Shown: positions 43,101-54,113 of the stretch, piece by piece
Layout: the number at the start of each line of letters is the position of its first letter
Numbering within the stretch: the first letter of the stretch is position 1
Assembly (NCBI RefSeq): GCF_905147045.1
Contig: NC_065895.1
Location: 1,927,001 to 1,991,000, forward strand
DNA: 64,000 nucleotides
Direction: 5' to 3'
Origin: Nymphalis io
Lineage: Eukaryota; Arthropoda; Insecta; Lepidoptera; Nymphalidae
Notes under the pieces: model-generated
What the model saw: only the letters and a program-made list of their open reading frames with translations
Database searches by the model: none
What the model was told of the DNA's origin: nothing
Translations under genes and position numbers: made by a program

Positions 43101-43768
43101 TTGCTGGCCGTGCTGTCTCGAGATGGTGGTGGACAGCGTTGAGGTTAGTGTGGAGTCCTCGGATGTTAGAGAACTCGACCTCAAACAGCGAGGGTATGGT
43201 GGGGGTGAGCACCGCTGTACGACCGTTATTTCTTTTTTGTTGCGCCATTTGGGAGAAATTAAATGGAAAAGAGACGTGAAGCGAGCGATGTATTGCCACG
43301 ATAGGGATGGGCAAAGTGTGGAGGCGTGTTTCCCCAAGTGGTTGCCAAAAGGAAAAATACACTGACCCGCCGGACGGAAGGGCCCCCGAACCCCCCCGGA
43401 AGTGGCCGCCGGGACCCCACCTACCGGTCACCAACCGGCACGACGGTCCACCCCGAGATTATGCGTGGCCTGGTGGGGCAGCCTCACGAGCTGGTTAGGC
43501 ACGCTCGGGCCCCTGTACTATGCCACGGGCGGCCAGCGGAACAGCCGTTTCTTCGGGTCTCCCTGACCGGCAGGTCAATACAGTTTCCCCCGGCATTGGT
43601 TCAACAGCCGTCTCCAACCGGACCAACACCCATCGCGGCAATACTCGCTCGGGCTCTGGCTGTACGCTGGCTGACCTCGAAACGCGGCTGCAAGCCACTT
43701 CACGAGTTTTTCACCATGCGTACGGTGGTAACAAGCCAGGCGGATGTTAGCATCCTACCACCAGGTGA
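40188..43768 (-). mobile_element. Non-LTR retrotransposon (CR1/L2/Daphne-like?), apparently complete ORF
   Basis: Minus orientation: poly(A) at 40188-40208, a short 3' UTR, one long ORF, and a GC-rich 5' region up to about 43768. The 3' UTR ends ACCACTTACCATCAGGTGG, then GTCATTTGCCC, then TATAAAAA. The same 19-base block and similar tail occur in SINE-B. The 5' limit is set by the return to AT-rich DNA and a SINE-A fragment; no clean target duplication was found. No separate gag-like ORF1 was seen, although a 67-codon minus frame lies at 43495-43698 in the leader. The clade is inferred from the RT motifs only. Confidence 0.9.
40309..43248 (-). CDS. Endonuclease/reverse transcriptase polyprotein of the non-LTR element
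   Basis: One uninterrupted frame. It is open from 43434 (1041 residues). The likely natural start is the ATG at 43248 (MAQQKRNNGR), because the upstream 62 residues are compositionally odd. Numbering from 43434, an apurinic-type endonuclease domain spans about 86-310: NIRGL near 90, LTET near 115, GDFNAHH near 223, SSDHSLIS near 296. Reverse transcriptase follows: KASGPDGIP near 542, PANYRPIAIT near 599, QYGFRPKRST near 637, SLDISKAFDRVW near 671, GVPQGSVLSP near 729, and the catalytic YADD at 757-760. A cysteine/leucine-rich C-terminal region ends at the TAG at 40309. It makes cDNA at nicked target sites. All key residues visible by eye are intact, so the copy may be active or recently inserted. 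Confidence 0.93.
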   Translation of the reverse strand: MAQQKRNNGRTAVLTPTIPSLFEVEFSNIRGLHTNLNAVHHHLETARPAMLFLTETQILRPADTSYLNYPGYTLEESFKAKAGVCLFVRTDVCCHRLRCLEDPSFSMLVVRVDLVHQSRVYVCLYRSHNGDLETSRLFDHLSRVADAAQEQFPNAELVFLGDFNAHHESWLKSLKTDHAGRTAHAFALTHDLTQLVDQPTRIPDIDGQAPSLLDLLLTSHPVEYQVVVQAPLGSSDHSLISTRVPQAKLPPLAVCKRRVWHYKSADWDGMRDYYASVPWKERCFSGNDPTASAAAVAGGIMLGMEYYIPSSDLVSRSTRNRWFTRECADAVSAKQAAYRKWINGCISGASNIDSLKANYNKNSKSCRKAYTRADAQRIVQIGYDLVSHPRGSRSFWRLTKSVQNNFCQPSLPPLRNPDGSLAHSPQEQADLLAKLFADNSVIDDCSALPPTIPACGHTMPDIKIRQRDVRAELQSLDVRKASGPDGIPAIVLKKCAAELSPVLTRLFQLSLSSGSVPEAWRRANVQAVPKKGDRSDPANYRPIAITSVLCKVMERILNNQLIHYLEDHCLINDRQYGFRPKRSTGDLLAYVTHLWGEAIDKHGESLAVSLDISKAFDRVWHRSLLSKLPAYGLPAQLCTWIASFLHKRSLRVLVDGCASQFYVVNAGVPQGSVLSPTLFLLHINDMLSLGNIHCYADDSTVHGGYHGRAVAGRAETEERRENLVIELDRTLDLIAKWGSDNLVEFNAKKTQVCALTAKKSTFSPLPSLCGTPLVMQSKIAMLGIDVRCDLSPRDYIEAVIKTASRKLGVLNKVRRFFTPQQLCLLYKTQVRSCVEYCSHLWDGSAKYLLEALDRLQRRAVRIIGDVKVTNTLEPLQLRREIAALSAFYRLYHGECSEELFSLIPASPFLLKSTRAGSRCHRLTVTSIPSRTKKFGNSFLCRTSKKWNSLPAHVFPSSYNPGSFKRGVKRHLAGRQGEGG

Positions 43769-43789
43769 ACATATATTGTTTACAAAACA

Positions 43790-43850
43790 AAGTAGTAGCC
43801 CCGTGAATGTCCCACAGCTGAGCAAAGACCTCTTCGTTTAAGGAATGTTT
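43790..43850 (-). mobile_element. SINE-A fragment beside the LINE
   Basis: GCCCCGTGAATGTCCCACAG and AGCAAAGACCTCTTCG are the 3' end of a minus-strand SINE-A. It is cut off abruptly near the LINE 5' boundary. Confidence 0.75.
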
Positions 43851-46689
43851 GTCTATGTTCTCGTTCAAATACTATGATAAAATCTAACACTGTTTCATAT
43901 CAATCAGATAAGTAGTATTTATATTAAGCCGAATAAAAGACAAACAAAGATTTCGCTTTATTATGTCTCGTAGTAATTTTATGTTATATTTTAACAATTG
44001 AAGGTTATGTTGCAAAATGTAGATGCTTTGATCTTTTACACTGAAAAGCTTTTAATAGTGTCTCAAAATTTAAAGATATATATATAAGAATGATAAGAAA
44101 AGCGATACGACAAGAAATACGGTTATAACCGTCTTAATTTTTAATGGAGATCAGTAAAATTCATTTTAATTAATTTACACCATAATTCACAACCTTACCC
44201 ACGTGCTGAGTGAAAACATAATTTAACAAAATAACATTTTACCATGAAGCTCTGACTAATATATATGGATATATTTTGAATCTTATTACAATCAAATAAA
44301 CTTTAAATTTGTAAAGGATCGTTGTATAATTTTCATTACCAGCTTGTGTTACATGGTCGTTGGTTATAGGAGGTTACTCATTGTGACATTTCAAGTATGT
44401 AAATATTTGAAAATATTTGCTACTAGCTTGGTTTACGAATACTCAAAATGAAAAGTATACTTTATTTAAATAGTAAAGCACTCGACATTTTAAATGTAAA
44501 ATTAAATTTAAACCTGCCAGCCGGCATGAAATTCAGTGGTTATTCTTTTTCATCGATGATATGAATGTCTTAATAATAATCATTTGCAAATAGAATGTGC
44601 ATGTCTTGTAGGAAAAACGAACGCTTACTTAGGTTTTTATATACTAAATATCATCGTTATAATCATTGCAATGGAATATTATTTTCTTATATATTTTTTA
44701 TAAAGTTACTGACACTGCGATATATGAGTTAGATAAACTTGCAACAACAACTTCGCAGTGTCAATAATATATATATAAATATATTAATGTAAAGAAACAA
44801 TTGTAATATTTCTTCAATATGAAATAGTAGTAATAGAAACATAATTTAATCAAAAAAGTAATAAAGAATTTGTGAGGAAAAATGGAGTAATAAGCATAAA
44901 ATGCCGTTTATTTGTGTACAGTACCTTAAGTTTATTTATTTCTAATCTTTAAAATAATAAAATAATATATATTTGTGTACGACTTAGTTGTGGCTATATA
45001 TTATATTGTTGTAAATATATTGTGATGCAAAATAGTATTCCTAATTCGTTATAAAAAATCTGAATACGTTAGAGATGTTCTAAGATTGGATTGCAAATAG
45101 CCCGAAAAATTATAACGAAAATTACTGATAAGAAGTGTGATATTTCTATTATTTTTTATTATTGAAATCGTTATTGAAGTTCTGGGCCTCACACATATTC
45201 ACATTATATTACACACATATAAATACTTAATGACTTTAATCGACTTATAAAAATCCAATTCATTTATAATTCATTAAATCGCAACAAAAGAATAGTAGAT
45301 TTTGTTATAAGTTGATGTAGCATATAATTTAATTAATTTTACAATATAAAAATATGTTATATTCTATATATTTTTCCTCCTCTGGACATTAGAACCTTTT
45401 TTTAACGACCTGTCATTGTTTTGTTTGGCGGATTTTTAATTAATTGAATAAATAAATTGAACTAATGCATCGCTAAATTGTAATAAATATTTACAGCGCT
45501 GCAATAAAGTTATATTGAATCAGTTATATTAATTGAATAATCGTGATTAATAGGTAAGATTGCTTGCACTTAAACATATTATAATTTTATAGCGCTAATA
45601 TGAATTATGTATGCAATCGATTATTTTATAAAAAAATATTTGTAACAAATAAAAATTAATAAGAAAGTGTTTTCGAAAAAAAAAACGATTTATGTATAAA
45701 AACGATGTAAAATAGGCCATGTTCATATCCTATCGACTCCTAATTTATTAATTTATTTCCCTTTTTATTTTTGATTAGGAAATGTTGTTTAATATATAAT
45801 GAATGAAATAAATTATGTTCTTTGCTTATAAAAAATGTTTAAATGTTTAATACATAGATGATGAATGATAAGAATGAATCTAGTATTCTTAAACCGTACT
45901 ATAAGAAAAAATATTATTTTATTCAAATAATTTAATATAAAAACATAAAATAAAATAAAATGTTAACTTAATTTTATAAAATAAAAAAGGAGTACTCTTT
46001 TATAATGCAAATTTTATTTACGGTATAGATTTTACGGCTTTCGTCGTTGCAGTAATATGAAGGCACGCGTCGAATAAAACGCAAATCATTTTCAACGTTA
46101 TATTAAATTTTAACGTCGTAAAAATAAGAATTATTGTGTTATTCCACTTAAGTACAATTTTTGTACTATAAATTTACAATCGATTACGTACCTTAAATGT
46201 CAATATTTATAATTAATTTAGCAACAAACACGGTGCTTACAATAATATATATTTTTTTTCAAAACATTTAGAACTCTAAATATATTAAATTAGAGTCTAT
46301 TTACAATGTTTAAAATGTTAACAAATTCATCAAGCTCGATTACAAAGTCATATCTGTCAGTAGTCGCACTTAACCACAGATTAAATATATTACAGTAAAT
46401 TCTACAGAATAATCGGTTATTCGATATTTAATGTTCCTAAAGTGTCACGTTTATAAGTATATGCACGGATTTATGTTATTATTCCCGTGACACGGCAATC
46501 GAAATTTAAAATGTTTTTAAATTTTATAGCAGTTTACATCATTTATAACAATTTTAAAATTGAGTGAGGTACTGGAGTGTCGTCGTAAATTAATTTGTTA
46601 TAATTTATGACATAACTTTTTAAATAATTTTATAAAAAATAAACAGCTTATCAATAATCGTAAGGCAGACGGAAGACACCAACATTGTT
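43851..46689. other. AT-rich spacer, no gene seen
   Basis: This is one of the longest stretches without any recognised repeat. It is very AT-rich, with no coding signal. Confidence 0.5.
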
Positions 46690-46810
46690 AAATAACATGT
46701 AATGTCTCTGCCTGTAGTTACACTGGCTCACTTATCCTTCAAACCAGAACCCAACAGCACTAAATATTGCTTTTTGCTGGTGGATGATGATGAGTGGGTG
46801 GTTTTTATAT
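46690..46810 (-). mobile_element. SINE-B fragment
   Basis: GTCTCTGCCTGTAGTTACAC, TGGCTCACTTATCCTTCAAA and GATGAGTGGGTGGTTTT match the middle of SINE-B in minus orientation. Confidence 0.75.
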
Positions 46811-46813
46811 TAC

Positions 46814-46815
<2 letters not shown>

Positions 46816-46856
<41 letters not shown>
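46816..46856. repeat. (AT)n microsatellite
   Basis: About 20 uninterrupted AT units abut the SINE-B fragment. Likely polymorphic. Confidence 0.9.
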
Positions 46857-46858
<2 letters not shown>

Positions 46859-47230
46859 AATAAAGTATCCAATAAAATAATATTATTTTATTTACGTGGC
46901 GGTAAATAAAATTATAATTTATATACCTCTGTAAAAGAGATATGAGTCCCAGGATCGATTCTGGCCCTTTCAACATTTAAGCTAGTGCTATAGTGATATT
47001 AGTAATAAGGTACAAGTACCAATAAAAAGGTAGTTAATCCTATAATAATAATACGATAAGTACCTTCACTAAAAAATTCTTAAAATACCTGACAAGAGTT
47101 GGTTGACGTTTCGTAACATTAAAAAACAAAGAAAATTAACCCTTGAAAGAAAACGTCGTAAGACATGTATACTAAACGCGCATGCGTGTTATATGTAAAT
47201 CAAACACCTTCGCAAGCAAGGTGAGTGACA

Positions 47231-47291
47231 GTCGTGACGTGATTCACCTTCCTCGGAATCGAACTCGCTATAGTTCGCGTCGTGACGTGAT
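47231..47291. repeat. Two copies of a 13-bp GTCGTGACGTGAT motif
   Basis: GTCGTGACGTGAT occurs exactly at 47231-47243 and 47279-47291, inside a CpG-richer patch of about 150 bases. The TGACGTGA core is CRE/bZIP-like. This could be a small regulatory element or chance. Confidence 0.5.
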
Positions 47292-47445
47292 GGTTGCAAT
47301 GAGGAAATTTGGTTGTCTTTAGACAATTATACTGACATGGTCACAAGATTAAACAATAACGCTTTTAAACGACTTCCATGCGTGTTTCAACTTGAAGTAT
47401 TTTCACATACAGCCATTTTACTTTAGCGCTGCTGTTAAAATATTA

Positions 47446-47702
47446 TTGCCTGTAAATGTCTCACAGCTAGGCTAAGACCTTCTCTCCTTTTTGAGAAGAA
47501 GGTTTTGAGCTTACTCCACCACGCTGTGCCAATGTGTGTTTCCAGATACACGTGGCAGATTTGTATCCGCCCTTTGCAGGTTTCCTCAAGATGTTTTCCG
47601 TTACATTCGAGCACGAGATTAACTATACATACAAATTAAGTATATGGAAAATCAGTGGTGCTTGCCTGGGTTCGAACTTTGAATCATAGGTTGAGCCATC
47701 AC
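47446..47702 (-). mobile_element. SINE-A, old near-complete copy
   Basis: The body motifs TGTAAATGTCTCACAGCTAG, TTGAGAAGAAGG, CTCCACCACGCTGTGCCAAT, CGAGCACGAGATTAACTATA and TGGTGCTTGCCTGGGTTCGA are all present. The head is partly lost where the next SINE-B begins. Confidence 0.85.
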
Positions 47703-47709
47703 GGTTTCT

Positions 47710-47988
47710 TTATGTTATAGGCAGGTGGATGAGCAAATGACGGGACGGACCACCTTATGGTAAGTGGTCACCACCGCCCATAGACATTGACGAGGTAACG
47801 TTCCTTACCTCGCCAATGCGGTACCAACCTTGGGAACTGAGATGTCCCTTGTGCCTGTAGTTATACAGGCTCACTCACCCTTCAAATCGGAACGCAACAA
47901 TACTAAGTTTTGCTGCTTAACGGCAGAATATCAGATACGTGGGTGGTACACACCCAGACGGGCCTGTACAAAGCCCTACCAACAGGTA
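47710..47988 (-). mobile_element. SINE-B, old full-length copy
   Basis: On the plus strand it starts TTATAGGCAGGTGGATGAGC, then CAAATGACGGGACGGACC, TTATGGTAAGTGGTCACC, and ends AGCCCTACCAACAGGTAAC. Its tail region keeps GTCATTTGC on the minus strand, as in the LINE at 40188, so this older copy supports the shared tail. Confidence 0.88.
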
Positions 47989-48719
47989 ACACAGGCAATT
48001 GTTTTTTTGTTGCGAAGACGACAGACGATGACGCCACTTGGCACTAAGAAACAGAAATCACATAAGCCTGCTTAATATTAAACAGAAATCGCATAAGCCT
48101 AATTAATATTGTCAATTGTCTGTTGACAAACATTCTTATGTATTTTAACATAAAACAAAACAATAGCAAATTTGTTGTGTTATTATTTATTAATAGAGCC
48201 GGAATTGAAATAAGTAACAAAAACATGTGAATCACGTATTGAAAACCATGGTTATCCACCAATCCGCACTTTGGCGTGGTGGAATAAACCATATCATTAC
48301 CTTAAAAGGAGAGCCTTTTGCCTACCACTAGGACGTCTATGAATTTTAGTTGACATTTTTATTAATAGAAAGAAAAAAACGCTTAAAATTTCCTAAAAGG
48401 ATTAAGTAAAACTGTAACGTATGTCAAGCTAATTCAATCATATGACTTTATAAAAAAAATGCTACTTTGTCCGGTACCAGATAACATTATCATTAATTTA
48501 TTTTTTCTTGTTACCTAAGTAACATTTACTTTTTCTAAATGAACTTACAATCACTTAATAAAACTTTTTGCTGTAAGTTTTTATTGCTTCTTTGTACTTA
48601 TCTATTCAATTTGATCTGATCTTGCTGATGTGTGATGTCTTAATAAGTCGATACCTAGTTTCTGTCCGCGGCTTCGCCTACTTGTGAGGCTTGAAGGTAT
48701 TTTGAAATTGATACTTGCT
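47989..48719. other. Spacer with worn SINE-A and Helitron pieces
   Basis: No gene. A decayed SINE-A covers about 48225-48345 (TTTGGCGTGGTGGAATAAAC). A minus-strand Helitron right end sits at about 48656-48680 (CTAGTTTCTGTCCGCGGCTT). Confidence 0.5.
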
Positions 48720-48795
48720 TTTTCAAAAGGGAGAGGAGGCCTTAGCCCAGCAGTGAGACATTAACAGGCTGTTACTGTTACTGTACTGTACTTGC
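48720..48795 (+). mobile_element. SINE-A 3' end fragment
   Basis: AGGAGGCCTTAGCCCAGCAG followed by ACATTAACAGGCTGTTACTG and a TACTG repeat tail. It shares the tail type of the 27192 copy. Confidence 0.8.
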
Positions 48796-49002
48796 TTTTT
48801 ATAACTTTTTAGGTTGAGTAGTTTAGTCATGAAGGTATAACAAATAAACTCACTTTTGCATTTATTACTTAAGATAATAATGGATATACCAACAAAAATA
48901 AACAAACTACAAATTGAAATTTGAAAAGCAATTAACACAAGTAAAGACGTCAAACTTGTATAAAATCGATTATGAAAAAGTATGTATAGCAAGAGATACG
49001 AA

Positions 49003-49346
49003 TAAGCGATATCGACTCAACCTCGATACTCAACCTTTTCTTTATAGGGGCCACAAACACGTGTCAACACCGCCACGTCACACCACAGTCATGTCGCGGG
49101 CCGGAAACAAAACATTTAGGCAATTAAACAACTATGAACGGATTCATCGCCTATATTTTAACATATTTTTATATTATTTCATGACGTTTCAAACACTGCA
49201 GTGTCCGTGGCTACAAGCAGTTGTTTAATTCAAATTATTTAGGATGTGATACAACCCTTTGGAATTTAAAATAAAGTAACATCAAGTGGGCCAACCACAA
49301 AAGCCCCGCGGGTCGCAGGTTGAGTGTCGCAGGTTGAGTACCGCTG
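49003..49346. mobile_element. hAT-like MITE relic
   Basis: The right end reads GTCGCAGGTTGAGT twice in a row (49312-49325, 49326-49339) and then ACCGCTG. Its reverse complement starts CAGCGGTACTCAACCT, a hAT-type terminus. The left end has AAGCGATATCGACTCAACC, again with ACTCAACCT doubled, then GGGGCCACAAACAC. The doubled sub-terminal motif at both ends and the CGCGGGCC interior support one element of about 340 bases. No 8-bp target duplication is visible, so it is old. The 104-codon frame across it is not a gene. Confidence 0.6.
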
Positions 49347-49599
49347 GTTTAGACTATTATTAATTAAAATGGCTACAGTAATTGGGTGTTGGGTGTGTGT
49401 TTGTTAGCTTTTAAAAATACACATCTCCAATTATTTGGTTTTTATAATTTTCCAGTCGAATATTTTAGAACGATAGCCATCTTCGTTTCTATACTGTAAG
49501 TGACAATCATAACTTAAAGAATTATAATGATTTTTTTTTGTTTAAAACAATTTTTTTCTATTTGATATCGGGACTGAATATGTTAATCATAACCGAAGA

Positions 49600-49815
49600 T
49601 TTTAAATTCAAATTCGGGAAACCACTGAGTTATTCATGTGCATAATTTTAATGAGGCATATCGTAATAGCGTTGAAGAAAAAAAAACATACAAGCCTGCA
49701 TTTGTTGGATGATATTTTGGCATATACATACATATATATTCACCGATCCGTATTCGCAGTGGACTAGTTAATGGATTATCCTCAAAACCTTCGTCGTAAA
49801 ATGAGCCTAAATGTC
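49600..49815 (+). mobile_element. SINE-A, strongly decayed
   Basis: AAATTCGGGAAACCACTGAG, TCATGTGCATAATTTTAATG, a GAAGAAAAAAAAACAT region and CCTCAAAACCTTCGTCG follow SINE-A order loosely. Assigned by order more than by identity. Confidence 0.45.
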
Positions 49816-51465
49816 CATTAACACATTTAAATGCTTTTAATTTACATATAATTTACTAAACTAACTTTATGGTATTTATAAAAAATTCATTTGTAAAGAA
49901 GCGGTAGATATCTAATAAAATAAACATTAATAAAAATATGGACAAAAATAGTGATATTTTAATTTTCGTGTACATAAATAATGTTATTTTTTTTTATAAA
50001 TATGTAATAATTTTGAAGTGACACCATCGTGTAGTTTAAAAGATTTACTTTACAAGATCAAATAGACATTTATTCCTAATCCTATATTATTGGCTTTATA
50101 TGATAATTTAACTAAGAACATACCAATTTGTTTTCAAAAGTGTTGACTGGTTGACGTATATTGCGCAATTATGCTAACAAGACTCCTCTTCGCTCCTCTC
50201 CCCCTCCTCAAAACACTACTTTTTGTTCGTGTCAATGACATGTGACATTTCTGTTTCACCTTAGAAACACGACCTGGTCGAAGGAATTTTAATAAGATAT
50301 TTTTTTAAATTTTTGTTTGAAGATCTGTGGTCATGTTGCGAATTTTTCTTTGGATGTATATGCGATCCCTTTGACGGTACTTTTATTTAAAATTAAAAAG
50401 ATAAGCCAATTTTTTGAAAATGGATTTTTTTTAAATTGCTTAGTTTTTGTATAATGTTGTCTGAATATTCAAATAAGAAACATAAAAAACATAAAATTAA
50501 AAAGAAACGATTTTGTTATAATCGTAACGAATAAAATCGGTTTGATATTATATAATACACTTATTGTACATTTATTTTTATTAAATTTTTACAAATAAAT
50601 GAGTTTTTGTTTAAATCTTTGTAAAATAATTTTGAAAGTTTTTAAGAAGAAAACAAATCAATATTAATAAACATTTTGATTTCCTAAATACCGCATTTAA
50701 AGCACTTTAACAAGAAGTTGACTTTTTAATTTTCTTAATTTAATTTAAATATATAATGTTAATAAACGAAAACGATTGGATTGGATTAATCATTTTAAGT
50801 AAGCAGGTTTTAAAAATGACCATAATAAACCGTAATAGTACATTATATACCAAAACATTATTATTATCCAATTATATAATTACTCTTTAAGCGAACAGTT
50901 ATTTTTTATATTATTAACAATGCGATCGTTTATTTTGTTTACCTTAATAATAAGTTAATATTTTTATACACTTTAAATAACTATTATTCGACGATATATA
51001 AATTATAAGTCTGACATCTATTTCACTTCACAAATACGAATACGAGCGGCTGTCAATGAATTTTTAATATAAATAACTTTTGTAATAATAATAAATTCAT
51101 GTTAATATAATTAAACCGTGTTTACAAATCATATAATATTAATCAATGAATAATGTGTTAAGTTTGATAAATAATCATCATAGATTATTTGTATAAAATC
51201 GAAATTTTTTGATATCTCAATCGGGACGACTTGACATATGTGCGAACACTGCATGTCGGAATTATTATGATAAATGAAAATCATTTATCGTATTTGTAAG
51301 TTAAGATATAAGAACTAGTGTTCCGTAGAATCGTTGGTTCGACGTCTACGTCTGATCTTCGTATCAGATTGTCATATCATCGGTGTATGGGTCTTGTCTC
51401 ATTATGCCTGTGAAGATGACTATTCTTTGGAATTGTAAGCCGGAAATTTGTTCCGGTGGAGTTAC
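49816..51465. other. AT-rich spacer, no gene seen
   Basis: A pyrimidine-rich patch (CTCCTCTTCGCTCCTCTCCC) lies near 50182. No coding signal. Confidence 0.5.
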
Positions 51466-51546
51466 TTTATACTTTATTGTACAACACAAAGAGAAAAAAA
51501 AATACAAAACACGGATACAGCCTAAATAAAAGCAGCATACAAATTA
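51466..51546 (-). repeat. Possible non-LTR 3' UTR fragment
   Basis: ACTTTATTGTACAACACAAA followed by A-rich sequence and AAAAGCAGCATACAAATT resembles a lepidopteran LINE 3' UTR that I recall in minus orientation. Weak call. Confidence 0.35.
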
Positions 51547-53847
51547 ATTAAGTTAATTATTAATGCTACTTATGACATTAGCGACATTTTATTATCTGTC
51601 TTCCTTATTTCAATACCAACACCTGAATAAGGCAGAATGACATACACGCAATGTCAAAATATGTTTTAGCGCATTCACAATTTGAGCAATTGCATTCCTA
51701 ATTTGAAATATTTTTGACTATTATTTGGTACAATTGTGAAAGCGTTGAAACATAGGGTTTTTTGAAATTGATTGAAATGCCTAAAGATTACTGCTTCATT
51801 TACCTCAAGTTCAATACCAGTACCAATGGAATACATCTGTTCATACAAGATCATTCTATAAAACGAAGGTTACGAGAGCTTTAAAAATGAATGTTACAAT
51901 AATAAGATCGATTGTTGACTTCTGTATCACGTATGTGGTCTGACATTTAAACATTAATTAATAACATTCTTCAAGTATCTGAAGTTTGAGTATTATGGAA
52001 GAGCTATATGGCATTCTTATACCTAATTAGAATGAAAACTGAATTCAACATTTCGTTGTGCGTAACAATTACCTCCCTAACTTTTTGACAGCAGATTTTG
52101 CAAGCACTTTGATTCCGCCACCAGTTATTGTCTCACGTAACATCAATACGTCATTTGTCTGTGAATCAGTGTAAGTACAGGCACAAGCACGTAACATGTG
52201 ATTTCGTGATTGGCGGACGAATTGACGACCTTAGAAGTGTTCTATATCTATTTATATATATAACTTACTAACATGTGGCACATTTGTATTGTATTCCTTT
52301 GAATAAATAAATAAATAATCGGGTTCAACATAGTTTTTACATTCAAGGATACAATAAGGAAAAGTAGATTCGAGAAAATGAGTCCATTATGTAAATTTCA
52401 AGCCGCTTCCAAATGTTACTTTATCAAAGAAATTGTATCATTTTTAAATGTCAAACTTACTTAATATTATCACAGAAGTGTATTCATTAAAAATCTTTTC
52501 AAATTTAGAACAAAATTCAAATATATCGCTTCTTTTTTTAAGATTTTTCGATTCAAACACATTTTTTATAATTAAAGTGTTACACGTGTTACTTCGTGTT
52601 TCATTTTTTTATGCATTTTCTATAATTCTTTTAATTCTATGATAATAGTGTAGGAGGAGATATTGTTCAATACGTGTGTATGATTGTGCTATTAATCGAA
52701 AATTTTATCTGTATTAAGTATCCATCATAAGTGCGGCCAAGAAAAGTGAAGACCGTCTTTAAACCTGTCACCACTCCCTTGCTACCAAGCGAGATTATTG
52801 ATCGATTACTTATTCATGTCGATTTTTTCGATGTTATCTGTACAATTGGAAGGTAAAATATTTAGACAGATTTTGATGTAATTTATTATTATTAGGAAAT
52901 CAATATTATTGAAACCGTGCTTATATCTTAATATATAATTATATGCGTCGCTTCGGCTGACGTAGACTCTAAAAATACCGTCTTGCATCTAAGTATTGTA
53001 TATCTTCTTGTTCTATCTTCACTATCGTTGAATATATTGAGTAACGGTTACAAAACAAGCCTCATTGAGAACCTCTTTCTTGAGATCACCTATAAATTCA
53101 GCACTTTTAGTTCAGTTCATGAATATTTCCGAATTAACAATACCAAATCTTTAAAAAAAAAAAAGTTTCTATTTTCAAATCACTTCTGACAATAAAAAAT
53201 TTCAACAATAAACTAACAAACGACCTTTTAAAAAGTTGATTACAATAATATAAATGTGAGCTTTGTATCGTTTTATGGCGATCATTAAATATTATGCTAC
53301 TGTTGTTGTAACATTTCGATGGATATAATTAATTAAAATAAAACTTATTGTATTATATGTTTCAGTAGTAAACATGTAGACACGATTAAACAATACAGCG
53401 GGCAAATGTTAACGACCTTTTTGTTTTTTTCAACTAAAACACGACGTTTGAGCCAAGAAGCTTACATATGCAAATTAATGTCCAACAGTTTGATCGGTCA
53501 ACGGCTTTACGGATATTCCTAATTTGTATATTTATATATCTAGTTTTTAATGGTAATTAAGTCCATTTACATGTAAATGTGTGGTATATGACCGTGTCTT
53601 CGGTTTCGGTGATGACAATTCACCCTTGAACCTTTTAGAAAATTAGCGCTGGAATTAATTTTATTAACACTTTCGCGCTGTCACCTAGTTAATAATTAAA
53701 AACAAATTTTTGACTGGTACTTTTCGAAAGGTTTAGTGATTAATTATATACAAATTAAATTACATTACAAACATAATGAAATGGTGGCAGGAATACTAGC
53801 AGTGTTTTGTGTTGTTTATTATAAATAATTATCAATATCACTAGAAC
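51547..53847. other. AT-rich spacer with worn repeat traces
   Basis: No gene. About 52155-52245 is a worn SINE-B piece (CAGTGTAAGTACAGGCACAA). An AATA simple repeat ends near 52318. The small frames at 52448, 52806 and 52983 are AT-driven. Confidence 0.45.
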
Positions 53848-54113
53848 TATGTGGTAGGGTTTCTTATAAGCTCGTCTGGGTAGGTACCACCCACTCATCA
53901 GATATTCTACTGTTAAGCAGCAAAACTTAGTATTGTTGCTTTACGATTCAAAGAGTGTGTGAGCCAGTGTAACTACAGGCACAAGGGACATAACATCTTC
54001 GTTCACAAGTTAGGTAGCGCATTGGCGACGTAAGAAATGGTTAATATTTATTACATCGCCAATGTATATTGGCAGTGGTGACAACTTAACATCAGGCGGC
54101 CGCGTTTGCCATT
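53848..54113 (+). mobile_element. SINE-B, near full length
   Basis: It runs from TATGTGGTAGGGTTTCTTAT to CATCAGGCGGCCGCGTTTGC. The copy has many substitutions and its poly(A) tail is eroded. Confidence 0.85.

Noticed and set aside
40175..43841. Multiple other frames inside the LINE
   Set aside because: They overlap the 1041-residue endonuclease/RT frame and lack motifs; high GC removes stops by chance.
48914..49228. 104-codon plus-strand frame
   Set aside because: It crosses the hAT-like MITE end and has no recognisable domain.
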